This document shows, piece after piece, positions 13,764-22,770 of a stretch of DNA of 64,000 nucleotides. Source of the stretch: Paludibacteraceae bacterium (GTDB lineage: Bacteria > Bacteroidota > Bacteroidia > Bacteroidales > Paludibacteraceae); contig JAFYMG010000016.1 in NCBI GenBank assembly GCA_017556705.1, positions 224,377-288,376 of the forward strand, read 5' to 3'. The notes under the pieces were generated by a model, which saw nothing but the letters and a program-made list of their open reading frames with translations, ran no database searches and had not been told where the DNA came from. The first letter of the stretch is position 1; each line of letters begins with the position of its first letter. The position numbers and the translations under genes are program-made.

Positions 13764-14675
13764 ATGGAGAAAGTCAATGTTTTTAATCGTTGTATGTGGC
13801 TAATCACCACCATCAATGCGGCTGGTATTATTACCAAAGAGCGCCTTGATTACCTATGGAGTAGGTCGAACCTTAACTCCAAAGGAGAGAAAGAATACCA
13901 TGAACGTAGCTTCCGCCGTCATCGCGCTCATTGTGCTGAGATGTTTGGCATAGAAATTCAGTACAACAATAGTTCCCGTACTTATTCTATTTCCATGGAA
14001 AGTACCAGGAACAATTCTGAATTTCAAGAGTGGCTTCTCAACTCCTTTTCTGTGCAGCAGTTGCTGGAGGAAGTCAAACACATGAGCAAACGCATTGTGT
14101 TGGAGCATATCCCTTCGGGACACCGTTTCCTCACAACTATCCTAACTGCTATGTCCACCTCCTCGCGCCTTGAGGTGTCGTATCAACGATTCGACCGCCC
14201 AGAGCCGCATACCTTTTTGCTTAGTCCTTACTGTGTAAAGGTCTTTAAGCAGCGCTGGTATGTCGTTGGTCAAAGCAACATACACGACGAACTGCGTGTG
14301 TATTCCTTGGATCGTATGCTGCACATCAATGATACGGAGGAGCATTTTGAGATGCCACAGGATTTTGATACGAGTTTGTTTTTTGCGCCTTATTATGGTG
14401 TGATGTGTGGTACTGGTACCAAGTCAGAGTTCGTGCGGATCAAGGTAGAACCTTTGACCGCCAAGTATATCCGCTCTCTGCCATTACATCACACACAGAC
14501 GGAGGAGGAGCAAACAGCTGATTACTCTGTATTCAACTATTATATCGCTCCCACTTATGATTTTATTCAGGAGCTCCGTACTCAAGGAAGCACCCTTGAG
14601 GTTCTGGAGCCAAAGTGGTTGCGCGAGCAGTTTGCCGAGGAGGCGAAAAAACTAGTGGAGATGTATAGATTATAA
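13764..14675 (+). CDS. WYL-domain transcriptional regulator (WYL2)
   Basis: 303 residues from ATG 13764 (MEKVNVFNR), chosen because an upstream frame would begin at or before the transcription start. N-terminal helix-turn-helix (ITKERLDYLWSRS, HERSFRRHRAHCAEMFG) about 20-65; WYL domain about 130-210 with RWYVVGQS and RVYSLDRML; C-terminal extension. Second WYL protein of the island, only distantly similar to WYL1. The CGGACA palindrome overlaps its own promoter and recurs before the HIRAN operon, so it likely controls both units. Confidence 0.87.
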   Translation: MEKVNVFNRCMWLITTINAAGIITKERLDYLWSRSNLNSKGEKEYHERSFRRHRAHCAEMFGIEIQYNNSSRTYSISMESTRNNSEFQEWLLNSFSVQQLLEEVKHMSKRIVLEHIPSGHRFLTTILTAMSTSSRLEVSYQRFDRPEPHTFLLSPYCVKVFKQRWYVVGQSNIHDELRVYSLDRMLHINDTEEHFEMPQDFDTSLFFAPYYGVMCGTGTKSEFVRIKVEPLTAKYIRSLPLHHTQTEEEQTADYSVFNYYIAPTYDFIQELRTQGSTLEVLEPKWLREQFAEEAKKLVEMYRL

Positions 14676-14681
14676 ATTCGT

Positions 14682-14918
14682 TTGACCAGATTTACAATCA
14701 ATATTGCAAAAAAACATGCTGCAAAGACAGGTATGGATGTGGTGCGTCCTTGTGTAAAAGTAAGGGGATGGTCTTATTATCATCTGAATTATTCAGTTCG
14801 TCCTAGATATTTGGGATTACCTATTATAATCAAAATTTCCAAAAAAGGAAAGATTGTTCGTGTTTTAGATATGGAGGAACGATTCTGGGCTTACAAGTTG
14901 GCAAAGGAAGCGTTGTAA
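14682..14918 (+). CDS. Small hypothetical protein behind WYL2
   Basis: A frame of 78 residues opening with TTG at 14682, six bases after the WYL2 stop; ATG 14733 (MDVVRPCVKVRG) is an alternative start. The sequence RPCVKVRGWSYYHLNYSVRPRYLGLPIIIKISKKGKIVRV is basic with alternating strands, and the end (MEERFWAYKLAKEAL) is helical. I do not recognise it. Likely in the WYL2 operon. Confidence 0.55.
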   Translation: MTRFTINIAKKHAAKTGMDVVRPCVKVRGWSYYHLNYSVRPRYLGLPIIIKISKKGKIVRVLDMEERFWAYKLAKEAL

Positions 14919-14934
14919 TTATATTATCAGTAAA

Positions 14935-15141
14935 ATGTACGATTTCTATAAGAATAAGAAATCCGATAAAGTCTATTGGGTGGACAATATAGATAGTGTA
15001 GGGCAGCACTTGTTCTCGTTTGATAAACAAACCGTGTTCAATTTGTTTGCAGACTACCCGCACAACTTGACCACCGAACAACGCGAAATCTTTGATAAGG
15101 AAAATCCTTATTGGGCAGATTTCTTCAAGGATAGGGGATAA
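14935..15141 (+). CDS. Small hypothetical protein (68 aa)
   Basis: Begins MYDFYKNKKSDKVYWVDN and contains GQHLFSFDKQTVFNLFADYP and FDKENPYWADFFKD. The pattern (KVYWVDN...G..LFSFDKK..YNLF.DYP..LT.EQ..IFDKENPYWADFF) is one I associate with short conserved hypothetical proteins of gut anaerobes, with no known role. It is 16 bases behind the preceding gene and ends the operon. Confidence 0.65.
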   Translation: MYDFYKNKKSDKVYWVDNIDSVGQHLFSFDKQTVFNLFADYPHNLTTEQREIFDKENPYWADFFKDRG

Positions 15142-15162
15142 AACTTTGCATTGTGATATTTT

Positions 15163-15197
15163 TTTCTTGCAAATCTCAAGAAAAAATAGTACCTTTG
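15163..15197 (+). promoter_or_regulatory. Promoter of the lemA operon with TTTCTTG palindrome (P6)
   Basis: TTTCTTG-CAAATCT-CAAGAAA (15163-15183), a perfect dyad, ends seven bases before the box TACCTTTG (15190-15197). The lemA start follows 41 bases later. Confidence 0.68.
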
Positions 15198-15237
15198 CAC
15201 TCAAAATTTGAAATATTAACATTAAAATTTTAAGCAT

Positions 15238-15969
15238 ATGGCAAACTTATTAGATGAATTGACAGGTCCTGTTAATGAACAGGGACAAGATGTGAACGTT
15301 ATCAATCGCCAATTACCCGTTAAGATTGGTTTTGGCTCAGTTCTCTTTGAGATAGCGCTGTGGATTACACTCCCTATCTTAGCGCTTATCTGTTGGTTTG
15401 TTTTGCGCGATCCACTCATTTTGATTGGTTGCGCGGCAGGTGTGTTGCCTGGTGTGATTTTTCTATTTATGAAGGTTAGTGCCCGCACGTATTTCCAGCA
15501 GTTAGAGCAAGTTATTCAATCGGCTGCTTCGGAGATTGATAACTACCTTGAGCAACGCGTGCAAATCCTCAATAATGTAGTTGGGTTGGTGAACCGCGCA
15601 GTAGAACTAGACAAAGATGTTATGAAGTCCGTAGCTGCGCTGCGTAGCGGCAAGGTGAATGATGCTAATCGTAGTGATGTGGCTGACCAACTCAATGCCA
15701 CTTTCAGCCGTTTCGCATTGCAGGTAGAGGCATATCCTGAGTTACAAGCGCACAATGCTATTGCAGATGCTATGCAACAAAATAGTTACCTTCAACGTGA
15801 GATTACTGCTGCGCGTACCGTCTATAATAATCGCGTGGCTCAATGGAATACTGATATTTTTGAGTGGCCAACCAATATGATTGTTGCCGCTCGCCAAGGG
15901 TATACTACTCGTATTCCTTTCTCTGCTTCTAAAGCAACCAAAGAAGCAGCGCGCGCTACTTTCTTCTAA
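15238..15969 (+). CDS. LemA-family protein
   Basis: 243 residues. Two membrane segments at about 35-80 (LFEIALWITLPILALICWFVL, then LILIGCAAGVLPGVIFLFM) are followed by the LemA helical bundle: EIDNYLEQRVQILNNVVGLVNRAVELDKDV, the PELQAHNAIADAMQQNSYLQREITAARTVYNNRVAQWNTDIFEWPTNM part being highly typical (YN..V..wN..i..fP.n). LemA proteins are membrane-anchored helical proteins of unclear function. The gene is three bases ahead of a large membrane protein, a pairing seen elsewhere for LemA. Confidence 0.85.
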   Translation: MANLLDELTGPVNEQGQDVNVINRQLPVKIGFGSVLFEIALWITLPILALICWFVLRDPLILIGCAAGVLPGVIFLFMKVSARTYFQQLEQVIQSAASEIDNYLEQRVQILNNVVGLVNRAVELDKDVMKSVAALRSGKVNDANRSDVADQLNATFSRFALQVEAYPELQAHNAIADAMQQNSYLQREITAARTVYNNRVAQWNTDIFEWPTNMIVAARQGYTTRIPFSASKATKEAARATFF

Positions 15970-15972
15970 AGT

Positions 15973-17712
15973 ATGGCAGTTCGACCTGACATATACGACC
16001 CGTTAGAAGAATATGCTACTGTTTTTCGCGATAAGTTTAAGCAGATAGCAAGTGATACTTTTGAACAATTGGCAAAAGAGGCTAACGTGGATGTGGATGC
16101 TAACCGACAAACGTGTCGGTTGTACTATCGTGCAAAGAATGATAAAGAAACACTTGAGGGTTCAATCTCTGGCTTGAAGTTCTTAATGGGTTTCTTGATT
16201 GTATTATCGATTGTAGGTATTATTTTGGTTGGCGCTAAACTTGAAGTATGGTTGCCAGCTGTGGTTGGCGCCATATTTGTAGCATCAATTGTCTCTTTGC
16301 TCGTAGCATGTACAGCAGTCTTCACTAATATTCAAAAAAAGAAAGAGGAACTTGAACAAATAAGCGCTCGCGTAGTTGCTTTGCATAAGCAGGCTTGGGA
16401 ACAGATGGCTGTGCTTAATAATCTTTATGATTGGGATATACTCACTCGCATGATGAGCCAAACTGTTCCGCGTTTAGAGTTTGATGATTATTTTACTACC
16501 CAACGCTTGGCAGATCTGGAGCATACTTATGGCTGGGATGGTTCGTTCAATACCGACCGCTCGGTGATCTATGCTCACTCGGGGCTTATAAATGGTAATC
16601 CGTTTGTCATCTGCCGAACCAAGAAAATGGAGATGGGTACCAAAACCTATACGGGAACTAAGGTTATTCATTGGACTACCCGCGAGCGTGGGGCGGATGG
16701 CAAGTATTATACGCGCTACCATAGCCAAACGCTCACTGCAACGGTAACGGCACCTTGTCCGTATTACTTTGAGAAAACGCGTGTTATCTATGGCAATGTG
16801 GCAGCGCCTGATCTTGTTTTCTCGCGTGTGGATAATGATTTGGCTGGTCGCGAAGATTCACTTTCGTATAAGTGGGAACGCCGCAAGTTGCGCAAGAAAG
16901 CGCGTGACCTCACAGGTAGTGACTATGCAATGATGACCAACGAGGAGTTTGAGGTGCTATTTAATACCAGCGACCGCAACAACAATCAACAGTTTGCTTT
17001 GCTCTTTACACCTCTAGCACAAGAGAGTATGCTCAAATTGATGCGAGATGAGCAGCATGGCTATGGTGATGATTTTGATTTCTACAAGAATAAGATGATC
17101 AATACCATTGTGCCCCAACATGTGCAAGATATGACTCTCGATTGCAATCCAGAACAATACGAGCATTTTGATTTTGAGGTGGCAAAGGAGAATTTTGTGA
17201 AGATCAATGCTGAACATTTCCGTGCTGTATATTTCAGTTTAGCACCATTGCTGTGCGTGCCTATGTACCAGCAAATTCGCTCGCATGAGGATATATATGG
17301 TCGCAGAATGAAAAAGCGTAGTGCCTTTTGGGAGCACGAAGCCTTGGCTAATTTCTGGGGAAATATGTATTTCAAACATCCTTCTTGTGTGACAGATTGT
17401 ATTCTCAAAACTACGAATAAGGTGGGTAGGGATAATAAGTCGGTTATTCAAGTTACAGCTTATGGCTACCGAACCAAACAACATGTTAAGTATGTCTCCA
17501 CTTATGGCGGCGATGGTTGTTGGCACAATGTGCCTGTGCATTGGGATGAGTATATTCCTGTCACTGGATCTGGTAGTTTGGATATTGAGGAGGATAATAA
17601 TGCTCCTGAAAAGGTTAACACGCAGCGTGAGCGTATCCATCGAATCAATGAGATACTCAATCGTTCGCATTATCGCCTCTATCGCCGCCATATAGCTTCC
17701 GCATGTCGTTAA
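15973..17712 (+). CDS. LemA-associated membrane protein
   Basis: 579 residues. Two adjacent membrane helices at about 67-120 (LKFLMGFLIVLSIVGIILV and VVGAIFVASIVSLLVACTAVF), then a coiled coil and a large soluble domain with repeated aromatic strands (KTYTGTKVIHWTT..GKYYTRYHSQTLTATVTAP). The gene follows lemA by three bases, so the two act together. The arrangement resembles LemA/DUF3137-type pairs; I am not certain of the family name. The function is unknown; a membrane-bound sensor or scaffold is possible. Confidence 0.7.
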   Translation: MAVRPDIYDPLEEYATVFRDKFKQIASDTFEQLAKEANVDVDANRQTCRLYYRAKNDKETLEGSISGLKFLMGFLIVLSIVGIILVGAKLEVWLPAVVGAIFVASIVSLLVACTAVFTNIQKKKEELEQISARVVALHKQAWEQMAVLNNLYDWDILTRMMSQTVPRLEFDDYFTTQRLADLEHTYGWDGSFNTDRSVIYAHSGLINGNPFVICRTKKMEMGTKTYTGTKVIHWTTRERGADGKYYTRYHSQTLTATVTAPCPYYFEKTRVIYGNVAAPDLVFSRVDNDLAGREDSLSYKWERRKLRKKARDLTGSDYAMMTNEEFEVLFNTSDRNNNQQFALLFTPLAQESMLKLMRDEQHGYGDDFDFYKNKMINTIVPQHVQDMTLDCNPEQYEHFDFEVAKENFVKINAEHFRAVYFSLAPLLCVPMYQQIRSHEDIYGRRMKKRSAFWEHEALANFWGNMYFKHPSCVTDCILKTTNKVGRDNKSVIQVTAYGYRTKQHVKYVSTYGGDGCWHNVPVHWDEYIPVTGSGSLDIEEDNNAPEKVNTQRERIHRINEILNRSHYRLYRRHIASACR

Positions 17713-17734
17713 AATTAGAACTTTTTTCAAATAT

Positions 17735-18226
17735 ATGTCAAACGTTAAAAATGTAGTTCTCATGGATAGACGCCATGTAATGTCAGTTAAAAGGTCAATC
17801 AAATATGCTATTTGTGATTTGCTCGCATATTCACAGATAGAACGTGATGAAGATGGCTTTAAGATTATGATGGATGCCGTTCGTGATATTCTATATGACT
17901 ATGCCATTTCTGAAGGATTGGAAGATCCTCAAGAATATGTTCAAAGGACTCTAGCAAGTGCAGGTGAACGCTTGATGGTGGATTGCTCCTTGTTTGAAAT
18001 ATTTAAACGATCCATTACCGAAGTAGAGTTTACTATGCGCACACGAAATTGCTTGCGTGCATTAGAAATAGAAACGGTTGAAGAACTTGTGCAGTATAAG
18101 AAAGAAGAACTACTGAAGATGCGTAACTTTGGAAAGGTGTCGCTGATTGAGGTAGAACAATGGCTTTCAAAGCAGGGTTTACATCTTGGAATGACAGATA
18201 AAGAAATTATCAACTTTGGAAAATAG
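17735..18226 (+). CDS. Stand-alone RNA polymerase alpha-CTD-like protein
   Basis: 163 residues. The N-terminal half (1-80) is helical and unrecognised. Residues 86-153 match the C-terminal domain of the RNA polymerase alpha subunit: LFEIFKRSITEVEFTMRT-NCLRAL, TVEELVQYKKEELLKMRNFGKVSL (130-137 RNFGKVSL) and the end LSKQGLHLGM. In alpha this domain binds promoter UP elements and activators. There is no alpha N-terminal dimerisation domain, so this is a free CTD module and not rpoA. It is the third gene of the lemA operon, 22 bases behind the membrane protein. Confidence 0.8.
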   Translation: MSNVKNVVLMDRRHVMSVKRSIKYAICDLLAYSQIERDEDGFKIMMDAVRDILYDYAISEGLEDPQEYVQRTLASAGERLMVDCSLFEIFKRSITEVEFTMRTRNCLRALEIETVEELVQYKKEELLKMRNFGKVSLIEVEQWLSKQGLHLGMTDKEIINFGK

Positions 18227-18275
18227 CACTTTTTTTCAAAAAAAATGCACTAAAAATACCCATATTCCACCCCTA

Positions 18276-18328
18276 TTCCAATAATTGGAAAAATCTATTG
18301 TACAGGTCAATAATTTTTAGTACCTTTG
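18276..18328 (+). promoter_or_regulatory. Promoter of the phage structural operon with TTCCAAT palindrome (P7)
   Basis: TTCCAAT-A-ATTGGAA (18276-18290) is a perfect 15-base dyad; the box TACCTTTG is at 18321-18328. The first structural-region gene starts at 18359. A dedicated regulator for phage late genes is implied, but which protein binds is unknown. Confidence 0.62.
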
Positions 18329-18358
18329 CGCTCATAATGTAACTAATAATCTTACACT

Positions 18359-18907
18359 ATGAGCGCTTTTTGTATATACCTAAGCCTTCCGCCTTATTTA
18401 GCAGAATGGTACGCACACACTTGCCGTGAACATAAGTTTGCGACAACTGATTATTGCCCTACAGATCCTATCACACCATTAACCCCTGTAGAACCTATCC
18501 GTGGTTCTTATGAGAGTTTGGTGTTACAGCAGTGGCTAACCAAACAGCCAGCAGCTATTCCAGAACCTATTCCTGAAGATGCTAACCTTGCTATTGAGAT
18601 ACCATACTTCAAGGACAAAGATCCACGTACATACAACTACCTCACCAAAACAGCCAAGACGCACTTGGCTAAAGCTATCGCTAATGCTTTCCGCATACAA
18701 CTTTGGGAGGAGTTGCACCAGTTCGATGTAAAACTCAATCGTCAGGACGAAACGATTTACATCTTCATGGAGAATCATGGTATCTCCATCAATGACACCA
18801 ATTGGAACGCAATTGCCAAGATCTACCAACGTTGTCGTGCAGTCTACTGTGTGAAAAAATTTAGGAAAAACGCAACGACTTCAGCACGCAAAAATGACAA
18901 TGTGTAA
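18359..18907 (+). CDS. Hypothetical phage-region protein
   Basis: 182 residues beginning MSAFCIYLSLPPYLAEWYAHTC; a proline-rich central part (ITPLTPVEPIRG, PAAIPEPIPEDANLAIEIPYFKDKDPRTYNYLT) and a helical C-terminal half ending in a basic tail (RCRAVYCVKKFRKNATTSARK). The pattern recalls conserved first genes of Bacteroidota prophage structural regions, function unknown. The helical end could bind DNA. Confidence 0.65.
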   Translation: MSAFCIYLSLPPYLAEWYAHTCREHKFATTDYCPTDPITPLTPVEPIRGSYESLVLQQWLTKQPAAIPEPIPEDANLAIEIPYFKDKDPRTYNYLTKTAKTHLAKAIANAFRIQLWEELHQFDVKLNRQDETIYIFMENHGISINDTNWNAIAKIYQRCRAVYCVKKFRKNATTSARKNDNV

Positions 18908-18959
18908 TGAGTGTTAATGACTGTTAATGAGTGTTAATAAGTTTCGTGATGTTACAACT

Positions 18960-19388
18960 ATGAAATCCCATTCTTTCCTCCCTGGTATTAAGAGCATTTA
19001 TTATGTACCATGTTCCTCCCTTCCAGCCTCTCTGATGTTAAAAGCCTTGTCTGACATGCCTATCACCTTAACTACAGGGCTCGAACCAATCCCTTTCGCA
19101 GGTGAGCCTACATGCGAGAGCGAGGGCGCGAATACAAATAATGGTCCCGCTGAACAGGTAACGCTGACCTTTCAGTCACTGATGGTTATCCCTGAAGACA
19201 TTCCTATCGCTTTTGCGCTGACGGATGTCAATGGTCAGAGCTATGTTATCGGGACGAAGGAGCAACCTTATCCGCTCATCACTTGCCGTCAGTCGTTTGG
19301 ATCTCCATCAGGAGATGCGCACTCCCTCGGTGTTGAGGTTGCTTTTGTTGCTCCAAAAGCACTTATTGCGTGTGAAATAGTGCTTTAG
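18960..19388 (+). CDS. Phage structural protein (related to that at 21586)
   Basis: I favour ATG 18960 (MKSHSFLPGIKSIYYVP) because its context TTACAACTATG matches other genes here; ATG 18927 is possible but lies in a TTAATGA repeat tract. The segment LPGIK.IYYVP..S at the N-terminus recurs in the gene at 21586 (ELPGIKRRIYYIA), so both belong to one family of small beta-rich virion proteins, probably tail-tube or head-decoration proteins. 142 residues. Confidence 0.65.
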   Translation: MKSHSFLPGIKSIYYVPCSSLPASLMLKALSDMPITLTTGLEPIPFAGEPTCESEGANTNNGPAEQVTLTFQSLMVIPEDIPIAFALTDVNGQSYVIGTKEQPYPLITCRQSFGSPSGDAHSLGVEVAFVAPKALIACEIVL

Positions 19389-19444
19389 CAGTCTTTTCGC
19401 GCACGATATAAATAGTGTACCTTTGCATTGTAATTCTTAAAACA

Positions 19445-20518
19445 ATGCAAAAGTACACACTTCAACTGAAAGGGTATGTAGGCGGCATGGACTTTGACAA
19501 GGGCTATGTCGATTACGTTCTTTCTAAGCATGCTGACGAACCTGTCACCGTGCTCATTGATTCTCTCGGTGGTTCTCTTGCCACCGCTCTCTCAATTGCT
19601 GCTTCATTTCGCAATCACGGCAATGTGAGCGTTCATTTCGTCGGAATGAATGCTTCAGCTGCTACTATTGCTTCTTTGGGTGCTAAACACATCTCAATGG
19701 ATGCGAATGCAATGTACCTTGCTCACAAATGCTCTATCGCAGTATGCCAATGGGCTTCACTTAATGCCGACCAACTGTCCTCCGAGATTGCTTCGCTTGA
19801 GCAGATGAAATCTGACCTCGAAAAGATGGATGCCAATGTGGCTTCCATGTACGCGAAGAAATGCCGTAAAGAACAAGCCGACTTGCTTGATCTGATGAAA
19901 GTCGGTGGCTGGCTTTCTGCTCAAGAGGCGCTAGAGTGGGGATTTGTGGACGAACTTACCTCTATGAAGGAGGATAAGGCACCAGTTCTTACTGATGCAG
20001 TTGCTTCTGCTATGGCAGCTGTAGGCATGCCTATCCCTCAAATCCAAATCCAAGATGAGCAAGGCACGCAGTTCTCCAAGTTCCTTGCCGCAATTACGCA
20101 ATTCTTCAAACCCCCAACTGCACAACAACCCCAAACAAAACATGCTATGAATAAGATCTTACCTTTCCTTGTAGCCGCACTCGCTACGGATGCGCTACAC
20201 TTTGAGGATGGTGTTTGCTCTCTTTCTGAAGCACAGTGCGATGCACTGGAAGCGATGTTTGCCAACCAAGACAAACAACTGAAAGATTTGCAAAACCAAC
20301 TCCAACAGCAACAGGCATTGATTGATGCTCGCGATAAGACTATCGCTGACCAACAGGAGCGTCTCGACACTCAAGCCAAGTTGCTTGCAAACCAACCGGG
20401 AGCAGCTACCTCCCAAGTCGTTAACAATGGCAGGCCATCTGCTGAGCCAAAGGATGAAGTTACCCAATTTATGGAAACTTCAAAATCCGCTCGTGCTCTG
20501 TTTGATAGCCTTCCTTAA
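19445..20518 (+). CDS. Prohead protease (ClpP/S14 type) with scaffold domain
   Basis: 357 residues from ATG 19445, 19 bases behind its own promoter box TACCTTTG (19418-19425). Residues 1-190 are a ClpP-fold serine protease: VLIDSLGGSLATALSIA, GMNASAATIASLGAK with the nucleophile Ser71, YLAHKC with His94. Residues 260-330 are a coiled coil rich in Gln (LKDLQNQLQQQQALIDARDK), the usual scaffold part. Such fusions build and then mature phage capsids. The capsid gene follows 24 bases downstream. Confidence 0.88.
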   Translation: MQKYTLQLKGYVGGMDFDKGYVDYVLSKHADEPVTVLIDSLGGSLATALSIAASFRNHGNVSVHFVGMNASAATIASLGAKHISMDANAMYLAHKCSIAVCQWASLNADQLSSEIASLEQMKSDLEKMDANVASMYAKKCRKEQADLLDLMKVGGWLSAQEALEWGFVDELTSMKEDKAPVLTDAVASAMAAVGMPIPQIQIQDEQGTQFSKFLAAITQFFKPPTAQQPQTKHAMNKILPFLVAALATDALHFEDGVCSLSEAQCDALEAMFANQDKQLKDLQNQLQQQQALIDARDKTIADQQERLDTQAKLLANQPGAATSQVVNNGRPSAEPKDEVTQFMETSKSARALFDSLP

Positions 20519-20542
20519 GCCAACCACAAATTTTTGACATAT

Positions 20543-21526
20543 ATGGGAAAAATTCAATTTGATTTGGCTGCTTATCAAGAGGCAGCTCACAAGTATCGCA
20601 AAGATTTGCTCCGCTTGCCAATTATTGGTATTCAGGACACTTTGAAGTACATGACTGGTCGCCCAGGCATCCGCTACAAAGAGTCTGTGGCAGCCGTGTC
20701 CGGCGATGCGCAATTTGGTCCTTACAAACCATCTCGTTCCACGGATTTCAATCTGAACCTCAATTTCCGCACCCTTGAAACATACTTTGGCTCGGTAGTT
20801 GCTAAGTTCGAACCGAACTCTGCTATCTCTACCTTGCTTGGCGCTATTGGTGCCACTATGGGTGATGGTCAAGCGCAAACCCCAACTGCAAAAGAGGTGC
20901 TTGCCCTTATCGGTAAGTCACTTTCAGAGCATCTCAACGATGCTATTTGGTCGGGTGTGCGCAATCCATCTGGCGACACTACTGCTGACCTGTTCGATGG
21001 CTTTGATACCATCACCAGCAAGGAGATTGCCGCTGGCAATATCTCTGCGGATAAAGGCAACTACCTCAAGCTTACGGAGGAGATTACGCGTCAAAACGCT
21101 GTGGATGTCGCTAAGGATATCCTCTTCTCGCTTGATCCACGCCTCCGTGCGCAAGATGTGTACATGTTCTGCTCGCAAGACTTCGCAGACAAGTACAACG
21201 AGGCGTATGCCCTCACCCATGCGGGCTTGCCATACAACGACAAGTATGATCAAGTTTGCGTAGAGGGTTCAAACAACCGTCTGCACATTATTCCGCTTTA
21301 CAACAAGTTGGATAGTAAGTTCATCCACATCTGCCCTAAGAGCAACATGTTGGTGGGCTACGACCAAATGTCCGATGCGGAGACCGTTATGGTCAAGGAA
21401 TTTGATCCATTCATCCTTTCGTACATTGCCACCATGTTCTTTGGCGTACAATTCGAGTCTATCGACAAACGTCGCTTCAAAGTGATTGAGTTGGCAAGCG
21501 AGGCAACCACTGCTGGTAAGGATTAA
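20543..21526 (+). CDS. Major capsid protein (HK97-like)
   Basis: 327 residues from ATG 20543 (MGKIQFDLAAYQEAAHKYR). Position directly after the protease-scaffold, and segments such as LRAQDVYMFCSQDFADKYNEAY, VEGSNNRLHIIPLY and ESIDKRRFKVIELA near the end fit HK97-fold capsid proteins of Bacteroidota prophages. High codon regularity and a UUCG-capped terminator right after it suggest high expression. Identification rests on position and general pattern. Confidence 0.78.
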   Translation: MGKIQFDLAAYQEAAHKYRKDLLRLPIIGIQDTLKYMTGRPGIRYKESVAAVSGDAQFGPYKPSRSTDFNLNLNFRTLETYFGSVVAKFEPNSAISTLLGAIGATMGDGQAQTPTAKEVLALIGKSLSEHLNDAIWSGVRNPSGDTTADLFDGFDTITSKEIAAGNISADKGNYLKLTEEITRQNAVDVAKDILFSLDPRLRAQDVYMFCSQDFADKYNEAYALTHAGLPYNDKYDQVCVEGSNNRLHIIPLYNKLDSKFIHICPKSNMLVGYDQMSDAETVMVKEFDPFILSYIATMFFGVQFESIDKRRFKVIELASEATTAGKD

Positions 21527-21532
21527 ACCACG

Positions 21533-21558
21533 CTCTGCCCCTTCGGGGGCGGAGTTTT
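21533..21558 (+). terminator. UUCG-tetraloop terminator after the capsid gene
   Basis: CTCTGCCCC (21533-21541), loop TTCG, GGGGCGGAG (21546-21554), then TTTT. Probably partial, lowering expression of downstream genes relative to the capsid gene. Confidence 0.85.
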
Positions 21559-21585
21559 GTCACAACTTCCAAAACTTTATATACT

Positions 21586-22152
21586 ATGTCAACCTGTGTA
21601 AATCTTCAAAAATCCATTTCGTGGTGTCAAGGTACACCCGAATTGCCTGGTATTAAACGCCGCATTTACTACATCGCCAAGTCACAGATTGTGAAGTGGC
21701 CAACCCTCCCAAAAGATGAGTTGGGTCGAGCAACTTCTGCTGTTTATTCGGGCTCTTTCGTATTGGCGGCTGATGCCACTTGGAAGCACATTGATGTGCT
21801 GCCTGATAAGTGCCAAGTAACCTCTGAGGCGCAAGGTGAGGTACCAAGCCAAACCCAACTCAACAAACTTACTGCTGTTCACCCTGCTGTAGGTGAGGAG
21901 GCAACGGCTGCTGCTGCCTATATCAATAACACCGACAACGTGTTCTTGGTAGAGGATATGAAAGGCAAGTACCGCGTTATTGGCTCTGATATGTGGAATA
22001 CCAAAGCCACTGTGGCACAAGATCTTGGTCAAGGTGCAACGGGTACAACCTCCACCACTATCAATGCAGAGGCAACCGATGTGGTTCCAGCACCTTTCTA
22101 TGAGGGCGAGATTGTAACCGACGAGGGTACAATCAATGAGGCGGAAGCATGA
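21586..22152 (+). CDS. Phage structural protein, tail-tube-like
   Basis: 188 residues. Shares the ELPGIKRRIYYIAKSQI start with the protein at 18960 and continues with IVKWPTLP, GSFVLAADATWKHIDVLPDKCQVTSEAQGEVPSQTQLN, a beta-rich pattern found in tail-tube or head-completion proteins. The C-terminus is acidic. Its stop overlaps the next start (ATGA at 22149-22152), so it is translationally coupled to the phosphoribosyltransferase gene. Confidence 0.68.
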   Translation: MSTCVNLQKSISWCQGTPELPGIKRRIYYIAKSQIVKWPTLPKDELGRATSAVYSGSFVLAADATWKHIDVLPDKCQVTSEAQGEVPSQTQLNKLTAVHPAVGEEATAAAAYINNTDNVFLVEDMKGKYRVIGSDMWNTKATVAQDLGQGATGTTSTTINAEATDVVPAPFYEGEIVTDEGTINEAEA

Positions 22153-22769
22153 GTTTATTCACGCCATCGGATTTAGGAATTAGCGGGCAAGCAAAACTGC
22201 CCGCTGATTCTGCATCTAAATCGGATATCTTTGCGGAGAATAAACGCAAGTCTTGGCATAAGGATGCAGACACAACAGCGCGTTGCGATCTGTCGGTAGA
22301 ACGCATTGCGCTCACCTCTCATGTCGGAATACCCGTCATCTCGCTTTGGAAGAAGTCGGTCAAAGGTAAACTCCTAACCGACATTAAATCAGATGAGCGA
22401 ATGGTAGAACTATTTGCCACGAAGATGTCCGATGTCATCTCTCGTGTGCTGGGTAGTTACCTATCGCAAGGGCATTGGGCGATTTGTACAACGCCACGTC
22501 GCCGACACTTGGTGAATAACTTCGCGTGCTCCGTTACAGCCAAGATTGCTCAAAATCTATCTATCCCTTATTATGAGGATGTAGCACACGCAAAGTCAAA
22601 AGAGCGCGTGAACGCTGTCTATGATTTGGGAGTGCTTCCTAAGGAACCCAACCTCATAGTCTTCGATGATTTTGTAACTACTGGTTCTACCATCAATTCG
22701 ATGAGAAACCTCCTTCAACCACTCGGCAAAAACCTCGTGTTCTTTGTCGGTATCAATAACAATATGTAA
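22149..22769 (+). CDS. Phosphoribosyltransferase-domain protein in the phage operon
   Basis: 206 residues. The C-terminal half contains the PRPP-binding loop VFDDFVTTGSTINSM (about 173-187), the hallmark of type I phosphoribosyltransferases, preceded by a TTPRRRHLVNNFACSV segment. The first 80 residues are extra. Such enzymes move ribose-phosphate onto bases, but here the acceptor is unknown. It is embedded in the morphogenesis operon and coupled to its neighbours on both sides, followed by an unknown protein and a PLD-type protein. Confidence 0.8.
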   Translation: MSLFTPSDLGISGQAKLPADSASKSDIFAENKRKSWHKDADTTARCDLSVERIALTSHVGIPVISLWKKSVKGKLLTDIKSDERMVELFATKMSDVISRVLGSYLSQGHWAICTTPRRRHLVNNFACSVTAKIAQNLSIPYYEDVAHAKSKERVNAVYDLGVLPKEPNLIVFDDFVTTGSTINSMRNLLQPLGKNLVFFVGINNNM

Positions 22770-22770
22770 T

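Noticed and set aside
18903..18960. TTAATGA tandem tract as a small gene or regulatory repeat
   Set aside because: Only three short copies; best explained as spacer before the structural gene starting at 18960.
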